A stretch of 64,000 nucleotides of DNA from Phocaeicola plebeius (GCA_004558305.1 SFDG01000002.1:1-64000); one strand, 5' to 3'; positions 17,276-27,714 are shown, counted from the first letter of the stretch. Numbers and translations are program-made. Notes: generated by a model from the letters alone, not told the origin.

Positions 17276-17310
17276 CCGTATCTGCAACAGATGCAGATGC
17301 GGTTTTTTTT
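17276..17310 (+). terminator. Terminator after tRNA-Asp
   Basis: Arms CCGTATCTGCA and TGCAGATGCGG pair over 11 bp with one G-U wobble and a 5-base loop, followed by eight T. Confidence 0.85.
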
Positions 17311-17342
17311 ACCTGTTCCGTAGGATTCTTCGTAAAAATCAC

Positions 17343-17350
17343 TAACTTTG
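17343..17350 (+). promoter_or_regulatory. -7 box of the GNAT gene
   Basis: TAACTTTG matches TAnnTTTG and lies 41 bases before the ATG at 17391. No clear -33 element was found. Confidence 0.55.
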
Positions 17351-17390
17351 TTCACATTTTTAATAAATCAACAACCTATCAGAAAATATC

Positions 17391-18272
17391 ATGAACATCA
17401 GATTAGAACAACCTGCCGACTACCGGGCTGTAGAAGAACTGACGCGAGAATCCTTCTGGAATGTCTATCGTCCTGGATGTACGGAACATTTCGTACTGAA
17501 CCGGTACAGAACTCGCCCCGAGTTTATCCCAGAACTAAGCTTCGTGATGGAGGAAGACGGACAACTCATCGGCCATGTCATGTTCTCGAAGGCATCACTG
17601 ACCCTCCTCTCGGGAGGAACCATGCCACTTTGGACATTCGGCCCTATCAGCATCCATCCCGCCTACAAGCGGAAAGGGTATGGGCTGAAGCTGCTGAAGT
17701 ATGCGCTGGCAAAGGCGAAAGAGGCGGGTGTCGGTGCGCTATGCATGGAAGGCAACATTGCGTTCTACCGCCATGCAGGTTTTGTGGTGGCCAGCACGTT
17801 GGGACTTCACTATCATGCGGAGCCGATAGAGGCAGAGGCCCCTTACTTCCTGGCCCAGGAGTTGGTGCCCGGTTATCTCCAAGGCGTAGAGGCCGTCTAT
17901 TGTCCCCCGAAGGGCTACTTCGTAGCCGATGATTACCCTGCCGAGTTGGCGGCCTATGATGCCACTTTCCCCATAAAGGAGAAGCAGTTGCAGGAGGGGC
18001 AGCTCCCTCAGTTCTGCCAAAGTTGCGGAATGCCGTTGACGAAGCTGGAGGACTGCGCGACGGAGGCGGATGGAAGTGACTGTTTCGACTATTGCCGATA
18101 TTGTTACCGCGAAGGTGCTTTCCTACAGGACTGCACGATGGAGGAGATGATTGACCATTGCTCTCAGTTTGTAGATGATTTCAGCCAAGGTATGGGCCAG
18201 CCCATGACAGTAGAGGAAGCGAAAGCCCAGATGCGTCAGTTCTTCCCGTTGCTGAAGCGGTGGAGGCGGTAG
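17391..18272 (+). CDS. GNAT acetyltransferase fused to a C-terminal zinc-ribbon domain
   Basis: A 293-residue two-domain protein. Residues 1-165 form a GNAT acetyltransferase: the acetyl-CoA loop is seen in GPISIHPAYKRKGYGLKLLKYAL (Q/R-x-x-G-x-G/A type), followed by GALCMEGNIAFYRHAGF. Residues about 205-290 form a small domain with paired cysteines, FCQSCGMPL and CRYCYREGAFLQDC, like the putative zinc ribbon Zn_ribbon_2 (PF12674). The substrate is unknown; the ribbon could bind a protein or nucleic-acid partner. It has its own promoter between tRNA-Asp and tRNA-Pro. Confidence 0.87.
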   Translation: MNIRLEQPADYRAVEELTRESFWNVYRPGCTEHFVLNRYRTRPEFIPELSFVMEEDGQLIGHVMFSKASLTLLSGGTMPLWTFGPISIHPAYKRKGYGLKLLKYALAKAKEAGVGALCMEGNIAFYRHAGFVVASTLGLHYHAEPIEAEAPYFLAQELVPGYLQGVEAVYCPPKGYFVADDYPAELAAYDATFPIKEKQLQEGQLPQFCQSCGMPLTKLEDCATEADGSDCFDYCRYCYREGAFLQDCTMEEMIDHCSQFVDDFSQGMGQPMTVEEAKAQMRQFFPLLKRWRR

Positions 18273-18425
18273 AACTGTGGCCGTATTTCGGAACTCTTCA
18301 ACACAGGTGCACACAAGGTATGAATAGTTGCAGGTATTTTGCAGGTTTTTTCATTCTGAGAGAACTGCAATCACCGGAATGTGCAGAATTACTGTTTTTT
18401 AAGCGGATATTAATGCCGTATTAAT

Positions 18426-18479
18426 GAAAGAAAAGGGCTGAATAATAATCAGATAGATTATATTCAACCCTTTTCTTTC
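18426..18479. terminator. Strong bidirectional hairpin after tRNA-Pro
   Basis: Arms of about 25 bases starting GAAAGAAAAGGG (18426) and ending CCCTTTTCTTTC (18479) pair almost perfectly around a 5-base loop. It lies directly 3' of tRNA-Pro (minus strand) and 150 bp past the GNAT gene (plus strand), so it can stop both. Confidence 0.85.
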
Positions 18480-18480
18480 G

Positions 18481-18555
18481 TCGGGGTAGCGGGATTCGAA
18501 CCCACGACCCCCTGCTCCCAAAGCAGGTGCGCTAACCGGACTGCGCTACACCCCG
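18481..18555 (-). tRNA. tRNA-Pro (TGG)
   Basis: On the minus strand the acceptor CGGGGTG starts at 18555 and pairs with the TACCCCG end at 18482-18488 (last pair a wobble), with discriminator A at 18481. The anticodon stem CCTGC/GCAGG encloses TTTGGGA, with anticodon TGG at 18518-18520. The T-loop GTTCGAATC is present. CCA is not encoded. Confidence 0.97.
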
Positions 18556-18624
18556 AAGGCTTTTTCTGAAAAGCGACGCAAAGGTAGGGCTTTTTGTCCA
18601 ATTATGCAAGGGAAACTCGCTTTT

Positions 18625-19248
18625 TTATTCTTTTCCCAGTATCTTTTTGAGCTGCGGAACCCATGAACAGCCGTTTTCTGCCAGCAGGGTGTGCAGGCCG
18701 GCGGCTTTTCCTGCTGCGATGTTGGCGGCACCGTCGTCTACGAAAAGGGTTTCTTCGGGGTTCAGACCGGCCTGGTCTATCAGCTGGCGGAAGATGCGCG
18801 GGTCTGGTTTTGTCATTCCCATGCGGTACGAGAAGAACAGGCCGTCGAAATAGGTGTCAAGCGACCGGCCTTCGGGAGTGAACCGAGAGCTGCAGGCCCA
18901 GTCGCCGATGTAAGGGTTGGTGTTACTGAGGATGAACAGCCGGTAGTCGGTCCGTAATTGCTGTAGATAATCGAGCTGCCGGAGGTCGAGCCCGGAGAGG
19001 AAGCAAAGCCATGCGTGCTCCACTTCATCGTAGGCGAGCGGACGGCCGCATAGTTCGCTCAGCTGACGGCGGAATTCTTCTTCACTGAGCCGGCCTTCTT
19101 CGAGGGCTAGGAAGATGCCGGTCTGGTGGTACTTGTCGAGGATGTTTTCCGCATCGGTCAGTCCCAGTTGTACAAAGGCACTGACGGATGCGTCGCGGTC
19201 GAGGGAAACGATGACTCCCCCAAAATCGAAAACGAGATTTTTAATCAT
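18625..19248 (-). CDS. HAD-family phosphatase (subfamily IA, YihX-like)
   Basis: A 207-residue HAD hydrolase. Motif I is FDFGGV with nucleophile D8; the usual second Asp is Gly, as in the YihX/glucose-1-phosphatase branch. Motif II is ILSNT, the motif III Lys is in GMTKPDP, and motif IV is LFVDDGAANI. The cap is alpha-helical (about 15-85). It probably dephosphorylates a sugar phosphate or similar metabolite; the substrate is not predictable. The start at 19248 (MIKNLVFDFGG) is preferred over an in-frame ATG 7 codons upstream, because the latter is closer to the promoter and gives an atypical N-terminus. Confidence 0.85.
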   Translation of the reverse strand: MIKNLVFDFGGVIVSLDRDASVSAFVQLGLTDAENILDKYHQTGIFLALEEGRLSEEEFRRQLSELCGRPLAYDEVEHAWLCFLSGLDLRQLDYLQQLRTDYRLFILSNTNPYIGDWACSSRFTPEGRSLDTYFDGLFFSYRMGMTKPDPRIFRQLIDQAGLNPEETLFVDDGAANIAAGKAAGLHTLLAENGCSWVPQLKKILGKE

Positions 19249-19257
19249 ATTATCTTT

Positions 19258-19287
19258 TTTGTTTCTCACAAAGATACGCTAAATTTG
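19258..19287 (+). promoter_or_regulatory. Promoter of the CBM9-like gene (plus arm of a divergent pair)
   Basis: TAAATTTG at 19280-19287 with TTTG at 19258-19261, 18 bases upstream. It is interleaved with the minus-strand promoter below. Confidence 0.7.
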
Positions 19288-19298
19288 CAAAAACCAAA
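19269..19298 (-). promoter_or_regulatory. Promoter of the HAD gene (minus arm of a divergent pair)
   Basis: Minus-strand TATCTTTG at 19269-19276, with a minus-strand TTTG about 18 bases upstream. The two -7 boxes are only 3 bases apart, so the two polymerases would exclude each other. Confidence 0.65.
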
Positions 19299-19309
19299 AC
19301 ACAATCTAT

Positions 19310-19981
19310 ATGAAAACATTATTTGTATCGAAAGTATTGGCCGAAGGAATACCTGCCGAAGGGGTACCGGCCTTGCTGGACGCTCACGGTGTGGAGTTCC
19401 AGCCGATTGACCAGGTGAACTGGCCGGACTATCCGTACCGGCCTCGGGTGGAGTTCCGGATGGCCCATACGGGCGGCAGCATCCTGCTGCATTTTAGGGT
19501 GACGGAGGCCAGTGTGAGAGCGGTGGCTGCCGAGGACAACGGAAGGGTCTGGGAGGATGCGTGCGTGGAGTTCTTCGTGCAGACGGACGAACGGCAGCCG
19601 CTGTATTACAACATAGAATGCAACTGCGCCGGCACGTTGCTGATAGGCCATGGGGTGCGCGGACAGCGCACACACGGCAGCCGGGAGGTGATGGAGAGCG
19701 TCCGTCGCTGGGCTTCGTTGGGACAGTCCCCGTTCGAGGAGCGGAAGGGAGAGTGTTCCTGGGAGTTGGTGGAGGTGATTCCTGTATCGGCCTTGTTTGC
19801 CGATAGGGTGGATTCGCTCGACGGCAAGGTGTGGAAAGCCAATTTCTATAAATGTGGCGACTTGCTTCAGACACCTCATTTCCTGTCGTGGAATCCGATT
19901 GACCTGCCGGAACCGTGTTTCCACTGTCCTGACTTTTTCGGACAGATTACGTTTGAAGGTTCGGAGGGTAAGCCCGCCTGA
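19310..19981 (+). CDS. CBM9-like carbohydrate-binding beta-sandwich protein, cytoplasmic
   Basis: A 223-residue protein without a signal peptide. The blocks VEFRMAHTGGSILLHFRVTE, then WEDACVEFFV, then WELVEVIPVSALF, and a C-terminal LSWNPIDLPEPCFHCPDFFGQITF, are the pattern of the family 9-type carbohydrate-binding sandwich found as stand-alone Bacteroides proteins. In catalytic enzymes the domain binds sugar ends; here the ligand and role are unknown. The His/Pro-rich end (CFHCPDFFG) is characteristic of the stand-alone version. It diverges from the HAD gene and converges on the S9 peptidase gene. Confidence 0.75.
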   Translation: MKTLFVSKVLAEGIPAEGVPALLDAHGVEFQPIDQVNWPDYPYRPRVEFRMAHTGGSILLHFRVTEASVRAVAAEDNGRVWEDACVEFFVQTDERQPLYYNIECNCAGTLLIGHGVRGQRTHGSREVMESVRRWASLGQSPFEERKGECSWELVEVIPVSALFADRVDSLDGKVWKANFYKCGDLLQTPHFLSWNPIDLPEPCFHCPDFFGQITFEGSEGKPA

Positions 19982-20052
19982 ATGCCCTGAGGAGCTGTCC
20001 CGTCGCGCTATGCGCCGGACGAGTCTTCCTCAGTGGAAAGGAAAAAGAAAAG

Positions 20053-20107
20053 GAGAGGGTGTGCCAACGCAAAATGATAGACTTCTTTTGCTTTGGCACA
20101 CCCTCTC
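20053..20107. terminator. Bidirectional terminator between convergent genes
   Basis: Arms GAGAGGGTGTGCCAA (20053-20067) and TTGGCACACCCTCTC (20093-20107) are perfect over 15 bp. The outer word is similar to the GGGTGTGTC module of the repeats at 42385 and 50739. Confidence 0.8.
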
Positions 20108-20133
20108 TACATGTCGTTAGACCGAAGTATCGG

Positions 20134-22239
20134 TCATTTCTTCAGCCACTTGTCGAGCCAGCGGAAGAAAGTACGCTGCCAGAGCACGCCGTTCTGCGGA
20201 CGGAGTACCCAGTGGTTCTCGTCGGGATAGATGAGCAGTTCCGCAGGTACGCCACGCAGACGGGCGGCATTGAAGGCGGCCATGCCTTGCGATCCGAGGA
20301 TGCGGAAGTCTTTCTCGCCGTGGATACAGAGGATGGGGGTGTCCCATTTCTCGACAAAAAGGTGGGGCGAATTGGCATAGCTGCGCTGTACGGCCGGATT
20401 GTTCTTCTCCCAGTACGGGCCGCCGAGGTCCCAGTTGGTGAACCACAGTTCTTCGGTTTCCAGATACTGCTGTTCCATGTTGAAGAAGCCGTCGTGGGCG
20501 ATGAACGCCTTGAAGCGCTTGTTGTGGTGGCCGGCCAGCCAGTAGACGGAATAACCTCCGAAGCTGGCACCTACGCAGCCCAGCCGGTCTTTGTCGACAT
20601 ACGGCTCGGTAGCGATATCGTCAATGGCACTCAGATAGTCGTCCATGCAGTGGCCGCCGTAGTTGGTGCTGATTTCCTCCAGCCATTCCATGCCGAAGCC
20701 CGGAAGGCCGCGGCGGTTGGGGGCGATGATGATGTAGTCGTTGGCCGCCATAATCTGGAAGTTCCAGCGGTAGCTCCAGAACTGGCTGACGGGGCTTTGC
20801 GGACCACCTTCACAGAACAGCAGGGTGGGATATTTCTTGTTCGGGTCGAAGTCGGACGGATAGATGACCCACGAGAGGAGGTCCTTGCCGTCGACGGTCT
20901 TGGTCCAGCGCGGTTCCACCTTGCCGATTTTCAGCTGGCTGAAAATGTGGTCGTTCTCCGCTGTAATGCGGGTCACCTGGTTCTCCTTCGCCAGATCGAC
21001 GGTGAACAGTTCGTCTGCCTCGCTGATGGAGTGGCGCTTGGTGAGCAGACGGCTGTCTGTGAGCATGGCAACGGAGGCATAGTCGTACTGTCCCTCGGTG
21101 AGCTGTTTCACTTCTCCCTCCAGGTTGGTGCTGTAGACCATGCTGGTGCCGTGCCATACGCCGACGAAATAGAGGGTCTTGCTGTCGGGGGCCCAGCAGA
21201 AGCCGTCTACACCCGACTGGAAGCTCTCGGTGACATAGGTCTTTCGGCCCGTGGCCAGTTCCATGACACAGAGGCGGTTGCGGTCGCTCTCATAGCCGTC
21301 GCGCTCCATGCTCTGCCAGGCAATGCGGCTGCCGTCGGGCGAAAACTGGGGATTGGTGTCGTAGCCACTGTTCGGGTCGGCGGTATCTTCTTTACAGAGG
21401 TTGCGCGTCTGGCGCGTTTCGGTGTCGTAGAGGTAGATGTCCGAGTCGGTGGATACGGAGTATTCCAGTCCGGTCTTTTTGCGGCAAGTATAGGCCACCT
21501 GTTTCGAGTCAGTGCTCCAGGCCAGCTGTTCGATGCCGCCGAAGGGCTTCATGGGCGCTTCGTAGGGTTCGCCTTCTATCACATCGGTGGCCGGACCGGT
21601 CTGGTTGCCGTCGAAGGAGGCTACGAAAGGATGGGGAACGGTTTCCACCCACTCGTCCCAATGCTTGTACATGAGGTCATCGATTACTTTACCGGTGGCC
21701 TTGTCGAGGTCAGGGTAGAGGTCGGTGGTGCGCTGTCCGTACTTCACTTGGGCAATGAAAAGCACCTTGCTTTCGTCGGGCGAGAAGCTGAAGCCCTCAA
21801 TGTCGCCTTCGTAATTGGAAAGCTGTCGGCGGCCGGTGCCGTCAGGATTCATTTCCCAGATCTGGCTGCTTCCACCCGCTGCGGTGAGGAATGCGATTTT
21901 ACTGCCTCCCTTGATCCAGGCCGGCTGGCCTTCGCTGGCAGCGGTAGTAGTGAGCAAGGTGTTACCCGAGCCGTCGGCGTTCATCAGGTAGATGACCTGA
22001 TGGCTCTTGTTTTCCTTGACACTGTAGTACGAAACTGTGTAGACGATGCGGCTGCCGTCGGGCGAGGGGCAGGAACTGCCGATGCGTCCCATGGCCCACA
22101 AGGCTTCGGGGGTGAGTCGTCCGTCCTTGACGGTAATCTCTTGCTTGCCGATGATGGGTCCCTCCTTCGGGGATTCGGTGCAGGCGGCTGTGGCTGCGGC
22201 CAGCATCATGGCGGCTGTAATGGACATAAGATGATTCAT
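20134..22239 (-). CDS. S9-family dipeptidyl/oligopeptidase lipoprotein (DPP5-like)
   Basis: A 701-residue serine peptidase. A lipoprotein signal (hydrophobic stretch ending AATAAC, lipid Cys at 20) suggests membrane anchoring in the periplasm. Residues about 40-430 hold WD40/TolB-like propeller repeats (SPDGSRIVY, FSPDESKVLFI, FSPDGSRIAW, WAPDSKTLYF). The C-terminal alpha/beta hydrolase has the triad S559 (GASFGGYS), D644 (HGEKDF) and H676 (DENHWV). Such enzymes trim dipeptides from oligopeptides; the relative in Porphyromonas is DPP5. It is a single gene facing the CBM9-like gene. Specificity is inferred from architecture only. Confidence 0.88.
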   Translation of the reverse strand: MNHLMSITAAMMLAAATAACTESPKEGPIIGKQEITVKDGRLTPEALWAMGRIGSSCPSPDGSRIVYTVSYYSVKENKSHQVIYLMNADGSGNTLLTTTAASEGQPAWIKGGSKIAFLTAAGGSSQIWEMNPDGTGRRQLSNYEGDIEGFSFSPDESKVLFIAQVKYGQRTTDLYPDLDKATGKVIDDLMYKHWDEWVETVPHPFVASFDGNQTGPATDVIEGEPYEAPMKPFGGIEQLAWSTDSKQVAYTCRKKTGLEYSVSTDSDIYLYDTETRQTRNLCKEDTADPNSGYDTNPQFSPDGSRIAWQSMERDGYESDRNRLCVMELATGRKTYVTESFQSGVDGFCWAPDSKTLYFVGVWHGTSMVYSTNLEGEVKQLTEGQYDYASVAMLTDSRLLTKRHSISEADELFTVDLAKENQVTRITAENDHIFSQLKIGKVEPRWTKTVDGKDLLSWVIYPSDFDPNKKYPTLLFCEGGPQSPVSQFWSYRWNFQIMAANDYIIIAPNRRGLPGFGMEWLEEISTNYGGHCMDDYLSAIDDIATEPYVDKDRLGCVGASFGGYSVYWLAGHHNKRFKAFIAHDGFFNMEQQYLETEELWFTNWDLGGPYWEKNNPAVQRSYANSPHLFVEKWDTPILCIHGEKDFRILGSQGMAAFNAARLRGVPAELLIYPDENHWVLRPQNGVLWQRTFFRWLDKWLKK

Positions 22240-22278
22240 GTTTGGTATGTTTTTAGGTAATCGTAATCATTGGGGAGT

Positions 22279-22421
22279 CTGTCCGAGAACCTTGTGCCGC
22301 CTGTCAAATTGTCATACTGAACGTAGTGAAGCATCTGGATACATCCCTTTGCGCTGACAGATTTCTCACTTCGTTCGAAATGACAGGGAAAAAGGAAAGC
22401 GGGAAAACGATTCTCGGACAG
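22279..22421. repeat. Composite palindromic intergenic repeat
   Basis: Inner arms 22310-22329 (TGTCATACTGAACGTAGTGA) and 22366-22385 pair at most positions. Outer arms CTGTCCGAGAA (22279-22289) and TTCTCGGACAG (22411-22421) are perfect. It fills the 212-bp gap between the S9 peptidase and yidC; nothing else is seen there. The copy at 62751-62892 shares long stretches of it, including the GACAGGGAAAAAGG spacer. Confidence 0.85.
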
Positions 22422-22451
22422 CCTGGGGGGCTGCCGGTCCGGCATACCTTC

Positions 22452-24305
22452 TTATTTGCCCCGTTGCTGGCGTTCCTGCTGCAAGCGTTCTTGCTCCTTC
22501 TGCAAGGCTTCGAGTTTGGCCATGAGGCCGCTCTGACGCTGTTGCGAGGGTGCCTTCTTGTTGGCTTCGAGCTGGGCCAGCAGCTTCTTCTCGTCCGTCA
22601 TGCGGCGCATGGCCCACATGATGAGGATGCTGATAAGGCTGGAGATGAAGTAGTAGTAGCTCAGTCCAGAAGCATACTCGTTGAAGATGAAGAAGAACAT
22701 GACGGGCATGAGGTACATCATCCATTTCATGGCAGCCATCTGCTGGTTGTCGCCCATGGCTGCATTCTGCTGCTTCATCATGATCATCTGGTTGATAATG
22801 GTGGCTGCGCTGAACAGGAGGCAGAACAGGCTCAGATGGTTTCCCAGCAAGGGGATGTTGGTGCTCCAGCTGATGAGGTCATCATAGGCAGAGAGGTCGT
22901 CTGCCCAAAGGAAGCTCTGCTGGCGCAGTTCGATGGCGTTCGGCACAAAGAAGAACAGGGCCATGAAGACGGGGGTCTGGATGAGCATCGGCAGACATCC
23001 GCCCATGGGACTGACTCCGTACTGGCTGTAAAGGGCCATCGTCTCCTGCTGCTTCTTCAGCGCATCTTCCTTGGCGGGATACTTGGCACTAATCTGGTCG
23101 ATGTAAGGCTTCAAGGCCCGCATCTTGGCCGAGGAGAGGAAGGACTTCCAGGTAGTGGGCAGCACCAGAATCTTCACGATGATGGTCATGAGCAGGATGA
23201 CTACGCCCATACTCAGTCCCCAGCCGAGGAGCCAGTCGAACAGGTTGATGGTGAACCAGCGGTTAATCCAGCGGATGATGGGCCATCCGAGGTAGACAAG
23301 ATCTTCAAGTTCTTGGTCTTTGTCGCTGAAGCTCAGATTGTTGCTGGCCTGCAGGGTTTTGTAGTGGTTGGGACCCAGATAGAACTGGAAGTGCGAGGGC
23401 TGTGCGCCCGTGGGGTCGAAAGCGGCGGTCATGTCGGCGGCATAGCGTTTCATGTAGCCGCTGCCTTTTGATTCCATCTTCGATTCAAGGGTGGCGTTTT
23501 CGAAGTTCTGCTCGGCAAGGAACACGCACGAGAAGTACTGGTTCTTGAAGGCAATCCACTGAAGGGCCTCCGCCACAGTTTTCTTCTCGTCCTTGGTTTC
23601 GCTGAGATAGTCGAAACTGTCGTCCGAAGGCTTGTAGGTCAGGTTGGTATACCGCTGCTCGAAGGTGTAGCCCTTTTCCATCTGGCGAGCCCGCTGTTGC
23701 CAGTCGATACTCAGCCGCTTGGCAGTGGGGGAGAAGAAGTTCTGCATCCCCTTGGCCTGTATGGTGAGGTCGACGAGGTAGGAATTCGGCAGCAGGCGGT
23801 AAGTGAAGTCCAGTTCGCCGCCTCCCGTAGCCGGCAGGCGGAGCGTCACGGTGCTGTCGGTGACCTGTACCGTCTGGAAATAGAGCTGTCGGGTCAGGAT
23901 ATTCTCGTGCTTGCCCTCGAAGCCGAAGTTGAGGCTGGCATCCTCTCCCTCGAAGAGGGTCAGTGGCTGCCGCTGCTGGTCGTTATAGTCCTTCAGTACG
24001 GCCTTGCAGATGCGTGCTCCCTTGTTGCTGAGGGTAAGGGTGATGAGGTCGTTTTCGAGAGTGACAGTCTGTTCGGTGCCCGTGGAGGCCTGGAAGAAGC
24101 TGAAGGTGGAGTCGGGAATGACCGGCAGGGCGGCTTGTGCCTCGCGGGCCTTTTCCAGTTCTTCCTGCTGTTCGGCCACTGCCTGTATGGAGTCGCGGTA
24201 ATGTTGGGCCCGCTCCATCTCTTCCTGGCTCGGACGGTTATAGATGCCGAAGCCGATGATGACGGCTCCCATCAGGGCGAATCCCACTAAGGTATTTTTA
24301 TCCAT
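22452..24305 (-). CDS. yidC: Membrane protein insertase YidC
   Basis: A 617-residue inner-membrane insertase and chaperone for Sec-dependent and independent membrane proteins. There is an N-terminal anchor (about 5-20), a large periplasmic beta-super-sandwich domain (about 60-350), then the conserved core of five membrane helices starting at GWGLSMGVVILLMTIIVK, with MRALKPYIDQISAKYP in the cytoplasmic coiled loop and GGCLPMLIQTPVFMALF in TM3. The C-terminal tail is basic and Gln/Lys-rich, typical of Bacteroidetes YidC, and may contact ribosomes. It follows pyrG by 66 bp on the same strand. Confidence 0.96.
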   Translation of the reverse strand: MDKNTLVGFALMGAVIIGFGIYNRPSQEEMERAQHYRDSIQAVAEQQEELEKAREAQAALPVIPDSTFSFFQASTGTEQTVTLENDLITLTLSNKGARICKAVLKDYNDQQRQPLTLFEGEDASLNFGFEGKHENILTRQLYFQTVQVTDSTVTLRLPATGGGELDFTYRLLPNSYLVDLTIQAKGMQNFFSPTAKRLSIDWQQRARQMEKGYTFEQRYTNLTYKPSDDSFDYLSETKDEKKTVAEALQWIAFKNQYFSCVFLAEQNFENATLESKMESKGSGYMKRYAADMTAAFDPTGAQPSHFQFYLGPNHYKTLQASNNLSFSDKDQELEDLVYLGWPIIRWINRWFTINLFDWLLGWGLSMGVVILLMTIIVKILVLPTTWKSFLSSAKMRALKPYIDQISAKYPAKEDALKKQQETMALYSQYGVSPMGGCLPMLIQTPVFMALFFFVPNAIELRQQSFLWADDLSAYDDLISWSTNIPLLGNHLSLFCLLFSAATIINQMIMMKQQNAAMGDNQQMAAMKWMMYLMPVMFFFIFNEYASGLSYYYFISSLISILIMWAMRRMTDEKKLLAQLEANKKAPSQQRQSGLMAKLEALQKEQERLQQERQQRGK

Positions 24306-24371
24306 GGTTCTTTGTTTTGCTAATCTTGTTGGTTATCTGTTCTGTTTACTGTTTTAATTAAAGGTGAAGTT

Positions 24372-25970
<1,599 letters not shown>

Positions 25971-26029
25971 AATAAGTATAGTTTAATAATGTTCAATCAA
26001 TCTTGATACCTTAATTTCCTTTTAAGCCG

Positions 26030-26037
26030 CAAATGTA
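26030..26037 (-). promoter_or_regulatory. -7 box of pyrG-yidC
   Basis: Minus-strand TACATTTG lies 60 bases upstream of the pyrG ATG. No exact -33 TTTG was found. The divergent promoter of the next gene is about 45 bp away. Confidence 0.55.
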
Positions 26038-26080
26038 ATCAAAAAAGGCGAAATAGTATCGCCGAAACCGAAAAATATCG

Positions 26081-26088
26081 TATTTTTG
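26081..26088 (+). promoter_or_regulatory. -7 box of the DUF3078 gene
   Basis: TATTTTTG fits TAnnTTTG and lies 31 bases before the ATG at 26120. Confidence 0.6.
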
Positions 26089-26119
26089 CAGTCGAAATGA
26101 AGATAACACATGAATTGAA

Positions 26120-27658
26120 ATGGAAAGATTAACGATTATTGTACTGCTCTTTCTCTTTGCAGTGAATGGGGCACAGGCTCAAGTCTTACAAGGTACTTCA
26201 CACCAAACGAATCATTCTCAGACCACTTCGGAAGACTACCGGGTGGTTTCCCTCGATACGCTGACGACCATTGACGGAGTCAGCATCATCGAAGAATTGC
26301 TGCGCGATACGGTTCCCGCTCCACAAACAGTGCAGCCGGCGGCTCAGCCGGACTCTTTGGTTGAGGAACAACCCGCTGTTACGGCGGTCGATGTCTTCCT
26401 GGCCCGTATGGAGGCGTTCAGGAGCTGGTATGACGCTCGCCTGCAGCGGTGGGACGATATCTACCTCCCTGCACCTGCAGGGGTACGCCCGAATCCCGAC
26501 TACTACAAGTTGTCGATGCCGGCCACCTATTATCCGGCGGCTATCGAACAAGCCATCAGCATCAGTGAGTGGGAGCCGTGCATCCCGTTCCTCAAGGAGG
26601 ATACACTGCGCAAGATGGTCTTCCAGGTACCCGACCTGGAGCACTCGAAGGCCATTGACCGCTCCATCAACCGCCAGCTGCTGAGCTTCTATGTGGACTA
26701 TCCGCGACTGGTGAAGAAGAACGAGCTGCAGATGAGGGGACTGGAACCGCTGGCAGACCGCTACGTGGTGAAGGAACACCGGACGGAGAAGATGATGGCA
26801 CTGGCTCATGTGACCGCTTCGCCGGCCGGACTGGAGGGGGACAAGGATCTGCTGGTGATGAAGCCGAACTTCTGGACCATGGGGGGAAAGGCGGAGCTTC
26901 GCTTTTCGCAGAACCACATTTCGGGCAACTGGTACAAGGGCGGTGAAAGCACAAAGTCGCTCTTTGCCCAGATGGAATGGCAGTTCAACTACGATGACAA
27001 GCAGAACGTGCAGTTCGAGAACAAGATTGAGTGGAGGTTGGGATTCATCACCACGCCTTCGGACACCGTCCATCACTACAAAGCCAACAACGACCTGCTC
27101 CGTATCAGCTCGAAGTTGGGTATCAAGGCGTTCAAGAACTGGTACTATACGCTGTCGGGAGAGTTCAAGACGCAGCTGTTCCCCAGTTATGTCACGAATT
27201 CGGACGACCTGATCTCTACCTTTTTCTCACCGGCCGAACTGAACCTCGGTATCGGTATGGACTTCAAGTATGTGAAGAATGCGGTGTGTAACCTCTCCGT
27301 GCTGATGAACCCGCTCAACTACACCCGCTACAGTGTGGCCAGTAACAAGGTGGACCCTACCAAGTTCAACATTGAGGCAGGAAAGAAGGTGAAGAACCAG
27401 ATCGGTTCGCGTATCGAGTCGACCCTGAAATGGAAGATGGAATCGAACCTGATGTGGGAGTCGCGTTTCTCGTATAACACGGACTACAAGAAGGTGCTGT
27501 CGGAATGGGAAAACACGTTCACGTTTTCGTTCAACAAGTACTTCTCGACTACGCTGTTCGTCCATACTCGCTTCGACGACAGTGTGAACCGCAATCCGGA
27601 CGATAGCTATTTCCAGCTACAGGAACAGCTGAGTCTGGGACTGACTTACAAGTGGTGA
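26120..27658 (+). CDS. DUF3078-type outer-membrane barrel protein
   Basis: A 512-residue exported protein. A signal peptide (LLFLFAVNGAQAQ) ends near residue 21. A low-complexity linker with Pro/Gln follows (about 60-90). The C-terminal 240 residues start at FWTMGGKAELRFSQNHISGNWYKGGE, a pattern I associate with DUF3078 (PF11276). They consist of alternating aromatic strands (WQFNYDD, WRLGFIT, WYYTLSGEFKTQLFP) and end in LGLTYKW, with a terminal aromatic as in outer-membrane beta-barrels. The function is unknown. It has its own promoter, and the TRIC gene follows 56 bp downstream on the same strand. Confidence 0.8.
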   Translation: MERLTIIVLLFLFAVNGAQAQVLQGTSHQTNHSQTTSEDYRVVSLDTLTTIDGVSIIEELLRDTVPAPQTVQPAAQPDSLVEEQPAVTAVDVFLARMEAFRSWYDARLQRWDDIYLPAPAGVRPNPDYYKLSMPATYYPAAIEQAISISEWEPCIPFLKEDTLRKMVFQVPDLEHSKAIDRSINRQLLSFYVDYPRLVKKNELQMRGLEPLADRYVVKEHRTEKMMALAHVTASPAGLEGDKDLLVMKPNFWTMGGKAELRFSQNHISGNWYKGGESTKSLFAQMEWQFNYDDKQNVQFENKIEWRLGFITTPSDTVHHYKANNDLLRISSKLGIKAFKNWYYTLSGEFKTQLFPSYVTNSDDLISTFFSPAELNLGIGMDFKYVKNAVCNLSVLMNPLNYTRYSVASNKVDPTKFNIEAGKKVKNQIGSRIESTLKWKMESNLMWESRFSYNTDYKKVLSEWENTFTFSFNKYFSTTLFVHTRFDDSVNRNPDDSYFQLQEQLSLGLTYKW

Positions 27659-27714
27659 GAAAAAATGTAGAGGGAATGCTAACTTTAACCAATCAACTTG
27701 CATACTGATCAATT

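Noticed and set aside
20059..22260. 733-codon plus-strand open frame opposite the S9 peptidase
   Set aside because: Antisense shadow of a gene with full catalytic motifs; the composition is typical of reversed GC-rich codons.
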